From positions 434,001-498,000 of the forward strand of contig JPHH03000015.1 of the NCBI GenBank assembly GCA_000750105.3: 64,000 bases of DNA, written 5' to 3'. Of the stretch, positions 33,336 to 45,935 are shown piece by piece. Origin of the DNA: Tolypocladium sp. Sup5 PDA-1 (lineage: Eukaryota; Ascomycota; Sordariomycetes; Hypocreales; Ophiocordycipitaceae). Every line of letters begins with the position of its first letter. Position 1 is the stretch's first letter. Both the position numbers and the translations under genes were made by a program. Below the pieces are notes generated by a model. That model worked only from the letters and a program-made list of their open reading frames with translations. It searched no databases and had not been told where the DNA came from.

Positions 33336-33831
33336 AGGATATATGCGCATGGATACCCGACGCCAGGCGATGATTTGGGACATAGGCGGGGGCAGAGGTT
33401 GGTTTTACATGGTTTGCTTGGTATGCTTTCGTTTCTATCATGGCGGCGTTTAAGAAGGGGGGAACAGGACAGGCGTACGGCACACGCTTTCGACACTCGT
33501 CTGCACTGACAGCTCCTGGCTGGTCTCGAGAGACTGAGGTGGAGGATGATGGCTGCAAGTCAGCCACGTGTGGTTCTTTAAGCATTAAATCGGATCGTCA
33601 CAACATTATCTGTCGCGCATGTGAAGTCTGTAACTTGTTGATTGATTGTAGTCGGAGATGGAGCTTTAGCTCGAGTCTAAACGCCTTGCAAATGCACTCG
33701 TAGTGTACAGGCCATTCGTCGTGCAGGCCGTTTGTAGTATACAGTAGCCCAACCCATCCATGTCCCTCCCATGGGCATGTACCCTTTCGTCGTCGCATCC
33801 AGCATGTCACCGCCACCTGTCCCCTCAGATT
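33336..33831. other. Convergent intergenic region
   Basis: Shared 3' flank of RPB9 and the mitochondrial ribosomal protein gene; nothing else seen. Confidence 0.5.
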
Positions 33832-34352
33832 CTACGCCTGCATCGGGGCCATGGACAGAATCTTGCTCCACTTCTTGCGCTTGAGCTCGGCGCCGACGAC
33901 GCCGTTGATGCGGGAGCCGACGGGGTCGCCCGACTTGTTGAGCAGGACGCAGGCGTTGTCGTCGAAGCGGACGACGGAGCCGTCGCGGCGCTGGGTCGCG
34001 TAGCGGGTGCGGACGACGACGGCGTGGCGGATGTCGCCGCGCTTGACCTTGGCGGCGGCGGAGATGCCGGCCATGCCAGAGGACGAGGCGCCGCGCTGCT
34101 CCTGAACGACGACGACTATGCGGTCACCTGGGAGGCAGTTAGTATCCGGGATGACCAAGGGGATGGCGTATCCGAGGAAGACGTACCGATCCGGGCGTGG
34201 CGCTTCTGGCCGACGACGAGGGCGCATTCGACGAGGGCGGCGCCCGAGTTGTCGATGCAGTTGAGCATCGTCTGCGGAAAGCCGGCGTCAGCAATTGGGC
34301 GTCAGAGCGGCGGCGCGGTGACGCGGAGTGCGCATACCTTTAGTTGAATCAT
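33832..34352 (-). CDS. MRPL38: Mitochondrial ribosomal protein uL14m (L38)
   Basis: Minus exons 34352-34338, 34271-34187 and 34127-33832 encode 131 residues: MIQLK, then TMLNCIDNSGAALVECALVV, GDRIVVVVQEQRGAS, VKRGDIRHAVVVRTRYATQR, DGSVVRFDDNACVLLN and the end GSRINGVVGAELKRKKW. This is the uL14 family; the basic extended form and the short first exon (15 nt) fit the mitochondrial protein, which sits on the large subunit at the interface side. Introns have GTATGC and GTACGT donors and a TACTAAC branch before the last exon. Start chosen at the only upstream ATG that gives the family MIQLKTML. Confidence 0.92.
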
Positions 34353-35128
34353 CTTGGCGACACCGCCTGTGGCGTGAGAGCTTCAGTGGTTGCTCACTCG
34401 CGAGTGTCTGCTCCGTCACGGCATCGCGAATGCCAAAGGCTGGCGTTGAGCTTTTGCGGTCACGTGTGGCTGCGTCGCCAACGGCACGGGGGCGGGACCA
34501 ATGAGGCTGCAAGGCTGCGAGCTGATGTGGAGCCCGTTCCATTGCCTGCTGTGGCCCTGCAGCGCCCCCCGTCGCAGTTGACGTTGGCAGTGGGCTAACG
34601 GGGCGGTCGCCTGGCCAGCCATCTTTGGCGGGGGCTGGGGCTGCGCATTACTGGCATGGCAGCTGTTCCTCCCTCGACGCTCATTGACATGGAGGACCAC
34701 GGCCATGCCTCACTTAGACTTTGCACCGTTGGTTGACCCGGGAGGAGTATTACTTGCCTCCAGCTGCTCGCTCCTTGCGCATTTCTTCCCTTTGTACGGA
34801 CTAATCGTTTCTTGTGCGCTGTTGCCCCTCGCCAGTCGTCACCACAGCGCTGCGCTCTCCTGCGTCGCTCGCCCTGACTGAGTATGACGCTGGCGAGACC
34901 CGTGAGCTGAATCGACGTGCGCAGCCTCTCCTTTTGATCCCGTCGCGGCCCCCAACGCTGAGGCGTTTCGCGGCATAAACGAGGGGATTCATGCGGTGAA
35001 GGGCGAGCTACATCCTTGCTCGTCTACTCCTCGCTGGACCCTGTCGCTGCTGTTTGCGACAGTTCCTGCGACTGGCGGCATCGACGATTCGTGCGCGGAC
35101 AGCGACCTGGCTTCAAGTGTCCTCGAGG
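34353..35128. other. Divergent promoter region of MRPL38 and SET9
   Basis: No supported gene; GC-rich open frames on both strands lack domains. Confidence 0.45.
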
Positions 35129-37197
35129 ATGCCTGCTCCAAAGAAAGTGGCGGCTGCAAAGCGGAAGCGCCTGACGCTGGCTCAACTGGCCGCCTACGAC
35201 GATATCCTGACCGATGCGCTCGTCGACCATGTGAGTTGCTGCCAGAGGGATCGCCACGGAATTGCCGGGGCTGACTCTCGCAGGTGTTTTACTGGACTAC
35301 GATCCCCAAGAACCGCTCATCTTACCACCCCTCCCGCGGCGTGCGAGAGGATGTGATTGCCAAGATCATCCAGGACGAGGTCGTCCTCAACAAGGACGTC
35401 GAGGCGGGAGCGAAGGGGCTGCTCGCGACGGACGGCCTGCGTCGGTTCCTCAACGGCCTCAGGACGGACAAGGAAAAGGACGACTTTCGGCGGCACCTGC
35501 GGCGATATCTGCAGATTTACCTGCCCGACTGCCCCTGGGAGGTCAGCTCCACGAACCGATACACAATCGTCACCCACGAGGCGTGCGTCACGGCGAGGCG
35601 GTACATTAAGCGCAACGAGACCATCAAGTACCTGTCCGGCATACAAGTCAACATTACACCCGAGGAGGAAAAGGATATTTCCGTCCGCAAGAAGGATTTC
35701 AGTATTGTGGTCAGCTCTCGCAACAAGTGCACCAGCCTGTTCATGGGGCCAGCGCGGTTCGCGAACCACGACTGCCAGGCCAATGCGAAGCTGATGACAA
35801 CGAGTCAGGCGGGGATTGAGATTATCGCGACGAGGCCGATTGAGGCCGGCGAGGAGATTACGGTGACGTACGGCGAGAGTTACTTTGGCGAGGACAACTG
35901 CGAGTGTCTGTGCCAGTCCTGCGAGAAGAACCTGTGCAATGGATGGGAGCCCGAGGACGGGGTGGCCGTGGTCAAGGCCAGCGTGGAGGAGGAGCTGGAG
36001 AAGCCAGAGATTTACTCGCTAAGGCGACGGCGGAGAGACGACAGCATTGGCGGTTCGTCGAGGACACCGTCCGTGACGCCCATCATCCGACCGCGGGTGT
36101 ACAAGACCAGGACCAAGAATTCCAGGTTCAGCAACGCAAACGAGTCGTCGTCGGCCGCCGCATCGCCGGCCCCTGCGTCTCCGGCACCCGATGCTGCCAC
36201 CCCAGGAGGCCGAAAGCGACCGATTGACGCCACGGCCATGGCCACGCCCCCGATTACGCCTGCAAAGAAGCTCAAGTATTTGGTGGAGCCACTTGGACGC
36301 GCAGCTTCTAGAGGGAGTTCGGTCAGCGGGAGTGCCTCTTCCACCAGCGGCGATGCCATCGAGACGGACATTACGTCGCCCGAGAAGGAGAGCCCGGAAC
36401 CGAGCCTCCAAACCCCGGTGAAGGGGGCGGCGACGATGAAGAGGGAGGACAGCGACCGGGCGCACGCAGATGCAATGGCCCTGGCGCCCTTTTCTCCGCA
36501 GAGCATACGGGGTCTGCAGTCTCCACCGTCGTCACAGAACGGTGTGACTAAGGCTTCGTCTGAAGCCGCCAGAGACCGCGCAGCCATGTCGATTACGTCG
36601 ATTCTCAACCCCCATCCCAGCGACGAACCGAAGCCAGTGGCGTCGATTTCCGTGAGCATCGAAACCGTCGAGGATGGAGCCGTGCCGGCAGAAGAAGGGG
36701 AGGAGGCTCCCAAGCGCAAAAAGTACCAGCGCAGGGTGTTCATCAAGCAGACCACTCCCCAGGCGCGTCTACGGACCCCTGGCGACTACGTCCTCACGCC
36801 GCTGCTGCTCTCGGAGCCCGACATGGCGTGGATCCAGTGCACAAACTGCACGACGTACTTTGTGCAGCAAAACGCCTACTTTACGCGGTCGTCTTGCCCG
36901 CGGTGCGAGCGCCACTCGAAGCTGTACGGCTACATCTGGCCCAAGACGGACAAGGCGGGGCCGTCGGACAAGGAGGAGAGGGTGATGGACCACCGCACGG
37001 TGCATCGCTTCCTGGACACGTACGACGAGCGCAGGGCGAGGGGGCACAAGGGCTGTGAGGAGACGGCGGAGCCCGAGGAGCCGCGGGGGAGGAAGCCGAA
37101 GAGGGAGAAGCAGGATGAAGAAAGTGAGGACCAGGGCAGTGGCTTTCGACGCAGTGAAAGGGCCAGGAGGGTGAGCAGCAAGCTCACTGGGCAGTGA
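35129..37197 (+). CDS. SET9: Histone H4 lysine-20 methyltransferase Set9 (KMT5)
   Basis: Two exons (35129-35230, 35284-37197; donor GTGAGT, acceptor CTCGCAG) encode 671 residues. Residues 1-34 (RLTLAQLAAYDDILTDALVDH) and the next block (VFYWTTIPKNRSSYHPSRGV) are typical Suv4-20/Set9 N-termini. The SET core contains FMGPARFANHDCQANAKL (about 190) and EEITVTYGESYFG (about 225), followed by the zinc-binding post-SET CECLCQSCEKNLC. A long disordered Ser/Pro region follows, and a conserved C-terminal block (WIQCTNCTTYF, SSCPRCERHSKLYGYIWPK) with a CxxC pair found in fungal Set9 proteins. It methylates H4K20 on nucleosomes. Confidence 0.93.
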
Positions 37198-37665
37198 CCG
37201 AAAGTTGGCGAGTGGCTGCCTACGATGGCTTCTCGGTTGCAACGAGGCAACCGTGTGTAACATACTCCGTACGAGTTGGTGCTTTGCTTCGAAGCGTCGC
37301 TTATCATGTGCTGTAGGATTTATGTAGCTAGATGTGTGAGCAAAATACAATACGTAATCTGCTGGGCCGCGCACCGAGAGGCTTCCGGGTAAGCTTAATT
37401 CAAATGTTAAAGTCGTGGCGTGCAGTCAGGAGATGAACCTACACGTGTCTCGGTCTACAAGGTCGATTGGACTCCCCGCACGGTGGCATCCATGCACGAT
37501 CCTGATTCCTGCGCCCCTTGGCTCGACTTCACGTCGCGGTTCAGGCTCGCACGTGCATCAGGTGCTGGGTCATAAGAGGGAGGGGCTTCTCCGGGCCATG
37601 GGCGTTGTTTGTTTCTGAATTGTCTCAAGCCGTGGCTTGGATCTGCTGGAGCGTGAGAACTGAGA
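37198..37665. other. Intergenic between SET9 and the PLC-like gene
   Basis: 3' flank of SET9 and upstream region of the next gene; nothing recognised. Confidence 0.5.
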
Positions 37666-39051
37666 ATGAAGGTGAGTCGAACTCGATGTAAACACACGTT
37701 GATCGAAGTTGACATCTGTCAGGGTCTCAAGCACCTCCCAGTCCTCGGTGAGTCCAACCAGCCACTCACGGCTCCAGAGGCTGCATCGCTGACATGGTGC
37801 AGTGCTGGCTCTCCCGGCCGTCCTCGCGGCGTCGTGCAACTACACCAAGAACGGGCTGCGATGGAGCGCCGCGCTGCGCATGAACCAGATCCAGGTCGTG
37901 GGCACGCACAACGCGTACCACGTCGAGGCGGGACACAAGGAGCGCAAGGTCCAAAAGGAGACGTCGTCTGATGCGCGGGACCTGTGGTACTCGCACGCGA
38001 AGCTCGACGCGCAGCTGACGTACCAGCACGTGCGGAACCTGGAGCTCGACGTCCTGGCTGACCCCGAGGGCGGCAACTATGCGAAGCCTCTGATTAGAAA
38101 GGCTGCCGGGCTACCGTATCCCGAGGACCCGGCGTACAAGCAGCCCGGGATCAAAGTGATGCACATCCCTGATTGTTCGTATTAAACCCTACGCGCAAAG
38201 AGAAGGCTTGCTAAGCATCATCCCAGTCGATATCCATACAGTCTGCACCACGCTCGTGTCCTGCCTCGGCATCATCAAGGCCTGGATGGACGCGCACCCG
38301 GACGCGGTGCCCATCCCCATCATGACGGAGCTCAAGACGGCGGAGGGGAAGAGCGAGGGGCGCGGCGGCGCGAGGGTGATTCCCTGGGACAACGCGACGC
38401 TGCTCGACGGCCTGGACGCGGAGATTCGGTCCGTGTTTCCGGCGAGGCAGCTCATTACGCCGGACGACGTGCGGCGCGAGGGGATGAGCCTGGAGGAATC
38501 GGTGCTCAAGTACGGGTGGCCTGATCTGGAAAGCGCCAGGGGAAGGATCTTCTTCCTGATGGACAATGGGCCGGATGGTCCTATCAGGGAGACGTACAGA
38601 AAGGGCAAGAAGAACTTGGAGGGGAGGGTGCTGTTTACCAACGCAGCGCCCGGGGACGCAGACTGCGCGTTCCAAAAGGCGCGTCCCCCTATCGTCCCAT
38701 CTCCCCATGAACCCCCGCTCACGAGGCTCCCAGCTCAACGATGCCACCACCGACGCCAACGTGGCCGACATCCAGAAGCAGGTCAGGGCGGGCTACTGGG
38801 TCCGCACGCGCGCCGACGTGCCGCTGGCCACGGTCCGGGACGGCTGCGCGACGGCGACGCGCGACGCGGCGTTGCGGTCCGGCGCGCAGGTTGTCAGCAC
38901 CGACTTCCCCGCGTACGGGATGAGCGCGCGCTGGGGGTGCGACTACGCGGTGCGGTTGCCCGGGGGTAGGGCGGCGGTGTGTAACCCGGTGAATGGGGGG
39001 GGTGGCTGTGTGGATGGGGAGTTGGAGAGGGGGGAGTATCGGGAGAACTGA
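37666..39051 (+). CDS. Secreted PI-PLC-like calcium-dependent phosphodiesterase
   Basis: Five exons (37666-37671, 37723-37747, 37803-38174, 38227-38678, 38734-39051) encode 390 residues. The first three exons together create a signal peptide (MKGLKHLPVLVLALPAVLA). The TIM-barrel X region carries QIQVVGTHNAYHVEAGH with a catalytic-type His, YQHVRNLELDVLADPEGG with the metal-binding Glu/Asp, and GIKVMHIPDFDIHTVC. Then PIPIMTELK, FFLMDNGPDG, WVRTRAD and SGAQVVSTDFP follow, as in the 'Ca2+-dependent phosphoinositide-specific PLC' family. The first coding exon is 6 nt, the second 25 nt. Intron 4 must start GC (AAG|GCGCGT) to keep the family sequence FQKLND. Substrate is unknown. Confidence 0.82.
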
Positions 39052-41604
39052 GGGGATATGGGTGAAGTTGAGTAGGCACGACGGTGAGATATGTTTTACG
39101 AGCTTACTCGTATATTTGATGTCCGTCAAATACCGGCTGCTCTACCATTGACTCTACAACTAAACCAAGACTGTGATTGAAATCTTGCATGTCGCAACAG
39201 GTCCCCAAAATACAATCTCGGCTGGGATGCGTTGCCGTCTGCTGCGGTTTACTACACATTATGCTTCCTACGTGCTGCACGTCTCATACTCATCAAACAT
39301 TCTGATCGTGTCCAGCATCATCAGTCTTATCACGTCGAGGTCCTTGAGCCATCCGCATCCCCCTATCCGGCCGTCTCGGGCCATGCCGTCCGTGCAACCG
39401 CCGACCGTCAAAACAGCTACTCGCAATAAAGACGGCCCGCACAGCCCTGGCTCATCAGGACGTCTCTATAAACAGCGACACGGTTCACGTACGCAATGGG
39501 CCCTACGACGCGGATACGGCATCCTGCGTTTCCGGCCACGGCATCGGCCGCGCGCTGTTCTCGGACGAAAAGTCGGCCACGACAAGTACGGCGAGGGCGG
39601 CGAGCTGGGTGCCGTCGACGACGAGGGCGAGGGAGCTCGGCGCGTATCAGTACGAGTACGTCTTGGCGCCGTGACGCACGAGAGTACGGGAGGTGTGCCC
39701 CAGCCTCCCACGCCGGCCTTGTAGGCGACGGCAAAGTATCCGCAAAGCGCAACAGCCGCAACGTCAAGCAGCGGCGCCAGCGCCCGTGAAGCAGCGAGCG
39801 CACCGGCATGGGGATGCGGCGCACGGGGCCTCTGGCGTCGCAGGTGGACCGTGTCTCCAGGTCCGTTCCCCGGACCCGGCTCGGCCGCCGCAGGGGCGGC
39901 GCTTGGCGCATCCCTGGCGGGCTTCGCGCTCATTGCCGATTGATAATAGCGAACCACGCGCGCCGCGGCGGGCAGGTCGAGACGGTGGCGCCAAGGCCGG
40001 AGGCGCGCGCAAGGTAAATCGCTCGTCGCAAGTAGGCAACTCCAGCGTCTCGCCTGTGTGAGGGCTTACGCAACTCTGAGCGGCAGTCGGCACCGCCTCG
40101 TCGTTGCCAAGGCTCGAGCCTTCAGCCATGTTGGGTTGGCAGGGGGGCTGCGGCAACTGAGCCGATGGCTGAACTCGTGTGGCTGGTGCGGCTCGCTGGA
40201 GAAAACTCACGTGAAATAATTCTTGAGAATTCAAACACAAACCGACGTGGCATTGTGGATTTGCAACAATGTCCGCCTGGAGAATTCAGTCTCATGCGCA
40301 TCAGACAGAAATTGCCAGTTGTGGCATCATGACGGAACACGGAGTTTTGCTGGACGCCGTCGCCGTGCAACGCCAAGCCCGCCAAGCCCGCCAAGCCCGC
40401 CAAGAGGCTAGGCCGGTTAGTCGGTCCACCTCTATCCGCCATCCTGCCGATCCTGGGAGGCGCTTGCCCGCCGCTTGGTCGATGATGCTGGGACTTGGCG
40501 ACTTCTTGGCTGTCTTCTTGGCTGGCTTCTTGGCTACGCACGCGACAGTCTTCTGCTACTCGTATAGTAAGACCAAGACCACGTACGGATTACGCCCTTG
40601 CGAACCACTGGACAGCGCTGCAGCACCTCTGCGCCGCCACGATCTTGGCAGGCAGCACCTCGGCACCCACCGCCGTGAATCTCTCTCTACGCAGTACGGA
40701 TACGAATGCAGGACCTCTGCACATGGCAGAGGCCGCCCAGCAGCCCAACCGTCGATGCCATCATGACGGTAGCGGAGGGTGGCTGCCGCCCCCACATGCG
40801 ATTCCAGCCACCAGAGCTAGTTTCAAGCCTGGGATGCCGCCGCGTTTAAACCCTCCGCCCAGCCCGGACACGTCGGAAGGCCTGGCAGCCTGCCAAGACC
40901 GCCGTGGCCGCCGCTGATGCTCGCTCCTCGCACCAAAAGGTCCTGTGATTCTGCGAGCTGAAGACGCGTGTCTTCTTGTTCCTCGCGGGGTACTTGGCTT
41001 CCTGAACTTCGTGTTGTTCATTATCAGGCGAGCAAAGATGAATGTAGTCGGCACTCTCCTCGTGATGTGCGCATACCGGCAGGGAGAGCATGTCTCGCCC
41101 TCGTCTCGTGGTGTCGACCCGTGTTAGACTCTGAGATTGCATCGGGCGGTTAAAGTGGGCAAAACAACCAAGTATGCTTATTTGTCTTGGCGCTACTGCT
41201 TCCACCCACCCGTGTCCGGGTACTCGTACATGCTCGGGGCACCCGCAGCATGAAGTCATGCTCCACGACACCTGCCGGCCAGCAGAGTCGCCAAGCCTCC
41301 CAAGTCCGTCCGCCCCAGGGCGAGATACTCTCCGTCTCCCCCTTACAACAACTCCCGATTCCGCACTTGCATCACCCATTCCTCCTCCCGTCGAGTTCTG
41401 CTGCTGTCGCCGCTGCTGCTACTCCTCCATTGCATCATTCGTCGCCTCCCAACAGCGTGTCGACACCTCTCAACACCATAACCCCATAACCCGTCTTCCT
41501 TGCCTTGGCATACCCTACCCCGGGTCGAGCCGGTCGCGTGACCGCCTCACGGAGCTCCGGCCTCGAGCAGCAAGCCCTTCCCTCCGTTCATACACATCCA
41601 CATC
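39052..41604. other. Long intergenic region, no confident gene
   Basis: 2.5 kb without a supported gene. A minus-strand frame at 39957-39466 begins MSAKPARDAPSA and has one hydrophobic stretch (LLDVAAVALCGYFAVAYKAG), but no intron set restores a longer product. A 10-bp tandem repeat (gccaagcccg, about three copies) occurs at 40374-40405 and a 12-bp ttcttggct repeat at about 40502-40536. The end is pyrimidine-rich, likely the leader of the next gene. Confidence 0.4.
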
Positions 41605-42931
41605 ATGGGGGACGGCCCTATAGACGATATCCCGGAAGGGGGATGGAAGGCGGCCCATGGCTGGGCCATGCCCGAACCCGTTGAGCCCATTGTGAGTCTG
41701 GCCCATGTCCAGATATCCCGCAATGGCTCCCGTACTGACCGCTCAGCTCGTCGTCCTCATCCTGCTCGTGGCCATGTTCTTTACCCGCCGTAAAGAGTAC
41801 GCCATCCTCGGCCCCAAGGCCCGGTACGAGCCCATCACCGACGAAGAGTCCCCCCGGAGCTCCAACGAGTTCGACGGCGCCGCCGACCACCGCACCAACC
41901 CGCACCCGCCCAAGGTGCGCTCCTTCCTGTGGATGCGCTTCGAGACGCCCAACTCAAGCCGCTTCGCGCGCCACATCCACTCGCGCATCCTGCAAAAGTT
42001 CCCCTTCCTCGTCGAGATGTTTTACTGGGGAATCAGCTTCGGCGTGTACCGCGCCACCAAGGACCTCGCGGCCGCCTACTACGGCGGCCAGAAGAGCATG
42101 TGGGACAATGCGCGCGTCCACGGCATGATGATCCTGGAGTCCGAGGCGCTGCTCTGGGGAGGCGGCCAGGAGGCGCCGCAACGGTGGCTCGAATGGAGGA
42201 TCCAGCGCTGGTTCCTGCATGGCAGCGAGGCGGGAGACATCCGTGCGTGGTTGCTCACCGTCCTGAACCGCGGATATGCCCTCGTCCACGTCCCCGGCAC
42301 CGTCTTCTTCGTTGCATACTTTTACGCCACCACCAAGAGCCACTCGCGTTTCTGCACGATCCGAAGGACCTTGACCTGGACCAATTTGCTTGCCATGTGC
42401 TGTTTCGTCATATTGCCGACAATGCCGCCGCGTCTGCTGCCGAAACGGTACGACTTCGTGGACACCGTGAGCTTGGAGGATGCCGAATCGGTGTGGATGG
42501 CTGGAGACTTTGTCAACAAGCTCGCCGCCTTCCCGAGCATGCATTTCGGCTGGTCCTTTTGCGTCGGCTGCGTCTTCGTCGCTGACAGCGGCGTGCTGGA
42601 CGGCTTGTTTTCGTGGATGAGACGGATCATCCTGCGGCTCGACGACGACGACGATGCGATGCGCAAGAGATCCCAATCGCGAACAGAAAGCGCGGTGAAA
42701 TTCTTCGTCGGCATTGCCTACCCGACTTTTGTGTTAACGGCCATCATCGCCACTGCGAATCATTACTTCCTCGACGCATTCGCGGCCATCTTGGTGGCCG
42801 CGATAGCGTTCGCAAGCAACCGCTTCCTGCTCGTCTTCCTCCCGTTGGAAGACTGGCTGCTGTGGGCGCTCCGGTTGGAGAAGCCCATTCCGACGACGGG
42901 GAGGAGGAAACGGAGCTTGGTCATTGTGTGA
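41605..42931 (+). CDS. AUR1/PAP2-like polytopic membrane phosphatase or transferase
   Basis: Two exons (41605-41691, 41747-42931; donor GTGAGT, acceptor CTCAG) encode 423 residues. The first membrane helix (LVVLILLVAMFF) begins at residue 30. Further helices lie around VPGTVFFVAYFYATT and LLAMCCFVILPTMPP. PAP2-type catalytic motifs are FPSMHFGWS (His about 295) and ATANHYFLDAFAA (His about 368, Asp about 372). This arrangement, with GTVFFVAYF and PTMPPRLL, matches the PAP2/Aur1 family of fungal inositolphosphoryl- or lipid-phosphate-acting proteins. True Aur1 activity cannot be claimed from the motifs alone. Confidence 0.85.
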
Positions 42932-43712
42932 TCTTGTCCGAGGAACCGGATCCGCTGCGTATTGGATTCCGAGGCTGTCGCGCGTCGACGGCCGTCACTG
43001 CATGGAAGGCGTTGTTGCACAGAACAAAGAACTTTGCGAGGGAGATGTAAGACGAGAACTCGTCAGATGGACGCGTCGTCATCATTATTTTATTCTGTTG
43101 GACGCCAACCCCTGCCACGGTTGCGGGTCTGGCCTGTCAGCTTTGCTTTTGCGCAACGGGAGCATTTGCGGGCGAATAGAAGGAGTAATTAGTATCCTTA
43201 TGGGTAAAGCGCTTGGGAATTGTCTGTATATATCTTGTTGGAGCAGTGTTTATATAGTGGTCTACTTCGTATTACACGAGCCCGTGTTGAACGGCGATAT
43301 CGTAATGTGCCTTCTGCGGGCTGGTCCGACTTCGCGGAGATGACCACACCACGAACCGTAGCATTTGTGGAGCGTTTCGCAGCATTCCGAAATGCAACGA
43401 AGCGAAACCTGCCCTAGGAATTTCTCGGTACCAAGTCCATGGGAAATGATAGATCTGGATGATGGAAAGCACGGAGATGCAGCAGTGACGTGCTCCCGCG
43501 AGCCGGGCTGTAGGGTAGGCTGGGCCAAGCATCCGTCGGTGGAGCGGGTCCCACGGAAGCTTATCTCGGCGTTTCCACAGCCACGGGCCAAGTTCGTGCT
43601 ACGATGGGCAGCTGACGCCAACGTTGCTCCCGGTTTCGGAATCGGGCTCGGGACTCGTTCTCGTCACCTCCCGACCTCACCAACAACACCACACGAGAGC
43701 AAGCTCCTGACC
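42932..43712. other. Intergenic
   Basis: Between two plus-strand genes; no supported gene or clear motif. Confidence 0.45.
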
Positions 43713-45340
43713 ATGCGTGTACCAATTCGCCTCGCCCTCGCCGGCGCCGCTGTCTCTGCGCTGCAGATCCCCCTGCAGCTGCCGTTCCAGCTGCCAGGCA
43801 AGGTCTCGGGCGGTGCCGGGGCCGGTGCCGACGCGGTCTTGGTCGATGACTCTCTGCAGCAGCGAGTCAGCATTGAGAATTTGCAGAAGCGTGCCGAGGC
43901 GCTGTATGAAATTGCGAAGCTGAGCGTCGATGAGTATAACCATCCCACGCGTGTAATTGGCAGCCGAGGTTCGTGATGCGCCCTGAAACTGTCTCATCGC
44001 TAGCTGACCGTTGCTTTAGGCCACTTGGGCACCATCAACTACATCAAGTCGACCCTTGATACCTTGGGCGGCTACTACAACGTCTCCGATCAGATATTCG
44101 CCGCCGTCTCCGGAAATGTCTACGAAGCAAAGCTCGTCATCGGCAACGATGTCCCCAAGTTCACGACCTTTGCCTTGACGCCGGCGACCAAGAACAAAGA
44201 GCCCGTGCACGGAGACCTGGTGCTCGTGGATGGCGTTGGCTGCAAGTCGTCCGACTACCCCGACAACGCGCCGGGCAACATTCTCCTGATCAAGCGCGGC
44301 GAGTGCTCCTTTGGCCAGAAGTCTGAGCTCGCTGGTCAAGCTGGCGCCGTTGCCGCTGTGGTGGTTAACACCGACCAGGACGAGCTCCACGGAACGCTGG
44401 GAACGCCGTCTCCCAACCACGTAGCTACGTTTGGGCTGTCAGGAGCGGCTGGCGAGAAGTATATCAAGAAGCTCGAGAACGGCGAGACGCTGGATTCCAT
44501 CGCTTACATTGACGCCGACGTCAACATCATCAAGACCACCAACATCATCGCGCAGACCACCCACGGCGACCCGGACAACTGTGTCATGCTTGGAGGACAC
44601 TCCGACAGCGTGGCAGAAGGCCCTGGCATCAACGACGATGGCTCGGGATCGCTGTCCGTGCTCGAGGTTGCCGTGCAGCTGTCCCACTACAAGGTGAACA
44701 ACTGCGTCCGCTTCAGCTGGTGGTCTGGCGAGGAAGAGGGCCTTCTGGGATCAAACTACTACGTCGCCAGCCTCTCGGAGGAGGAGAACGCCAAGCTGCG
44801 CCTCTTCATGGACTACGACATGATGGCCAGCCCCAACTTTGCGTACCAGGTGTACAACGCGACCGACGCCGCGAACCCCGTCGGCTCTGAGAAGCTGCGC
44901 GACCTCTACACGAGCTGGTACGAGAAGCAGGGCCTCAACTACTCCTTCATCCCGTTTGACGGGCGCTCCGACTACGACGGGTTTATCCGCCACGGCATCC
45001 CCGCGGGCGGCATCGCCACGGGCGCAGAGGGCATCAAGACGAAGGAGGAGGAGGCCATGTTTGGCGGCAAGGCGGGCGAGTGGTACGACCCGTGCTATCA
45101 CCAGCTGTGCGATGACCTTAACAACGTGAACGCGACGGCCTGGGAGGTAAACACAAAGGTGAGTACTCTCGCTTTGTTAACTACGGGGAGTTTCGCTGAC
45201 GCTGATGACTGTAGCTTATTGCGCACTCGGTCGCTACTTTTGCGCGGTCGTTTGAGGGCTTCCCTGAGCGTACGAAGGAGGTGCGGGCGGAGGGCTATGC
45301 CAAGACAACGAAGTATAGGGGGCATAAGTTGGTGATGTAG
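43713..45340 (+). CDS. Secreted M28 aminopeptidase with PA domain (Ape3-type)
   Basis: Exons 43713-43968, 44020-45158 and 45215-45340 encode 506 residues. The N-terminus (RLALAGAAVSALQIP) is a signal peptide. A protease-associated domain contains APGNILLIKRGECSFGQKS and AVAAVVVNTDQDELHG. The M28 metal site is complete: GGHSDSVAEGPGINDDGSGS (His about 279, Asp), WSGEEEGLLGS (Glu pair), MDYDMMASPN (Asp) and DPCYHQLCDD (His). It should release N-terminal residues from peptides, in the vacuole or outside the cell. Introns are canonical (GTTCGT, GTGAGT donors). Confidence 0.93.
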
Positions 45341-45935
45341 ATGCCGTGCTTGCATAGATTGCGCGGCGTGTTTGCGATGTGCATTGGAAACTACATTTTG
45401 GACACAGCATTTTGGACATTGTCGCATTTACATTACGATTAGAACATAGCTGGCATCCCTTGCTGTTAGCTCCTGTTGGTTTGGCTTGAGAAGATTGAAA
45501 CAGGAGACATGAGGGAGGAGACCACGGCCATGCATAAGAGAGTTCGTTTCGATCCTTATCCAAGATCTCTGGATGTTCGTGGATCTTAGATGTCTGCACT
45601 ACCATTCATATGCCCCTCGGCCGGATCCCCTTTTCAACGTCCTCGCCTAGAGAGTCACTAGAGGTGGCTTTTTAGCGCATGTGAAATGGCTTCAATACCT
45701 TGAACACGTTTTTTGTAATTGTTTTGGTGTTAGTGAGAGAAGCAGAAGATGGAGTTGATGATATGGAAGCGGGGCGTGTGGTATCCTCAGTCACGGGAAC
45801 AAGCTCCACCTCCGCATTCCTACTAAACGACACACCGGTTCCAACCGCCTCACCTTCTTGCAGCTCTAGCATCATTATTCTTTGCCTCACCTCTTGCTCT
45901 GCTGTTCACCCGTGCACTGCAGCACAAAAAGCAGA
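45341..45935. other. Intergenic
   Basis: 3' flank of the aminopeptidase and promoter of QNS1; nothing else supported. Confidence 0.5.

Noticed and set aside
39125..39180. Minus-strand stretch resembling a tRNA D-arm (aatggtagagcagccgg)
   Set aside because: The D-stem does not pair, no box B consensus follows, and no acceptor stem can be drawn. It is at most a chance match or a very decayed tRNA.
39466..39957. 163-codon minus-strand frame with one hydrophobic stretch
   Set aside because: GC-rich DNA keeps several frames open here; no intron set gives a consistent product and no family is recognised.
40370..40540. Short tandem repeats (gccaagcccg and ttcttggct units)
   Set aside because: Only three or four units each, without spacer structure; simple low-complexity variation rather than a CRISPR-like or functional array.
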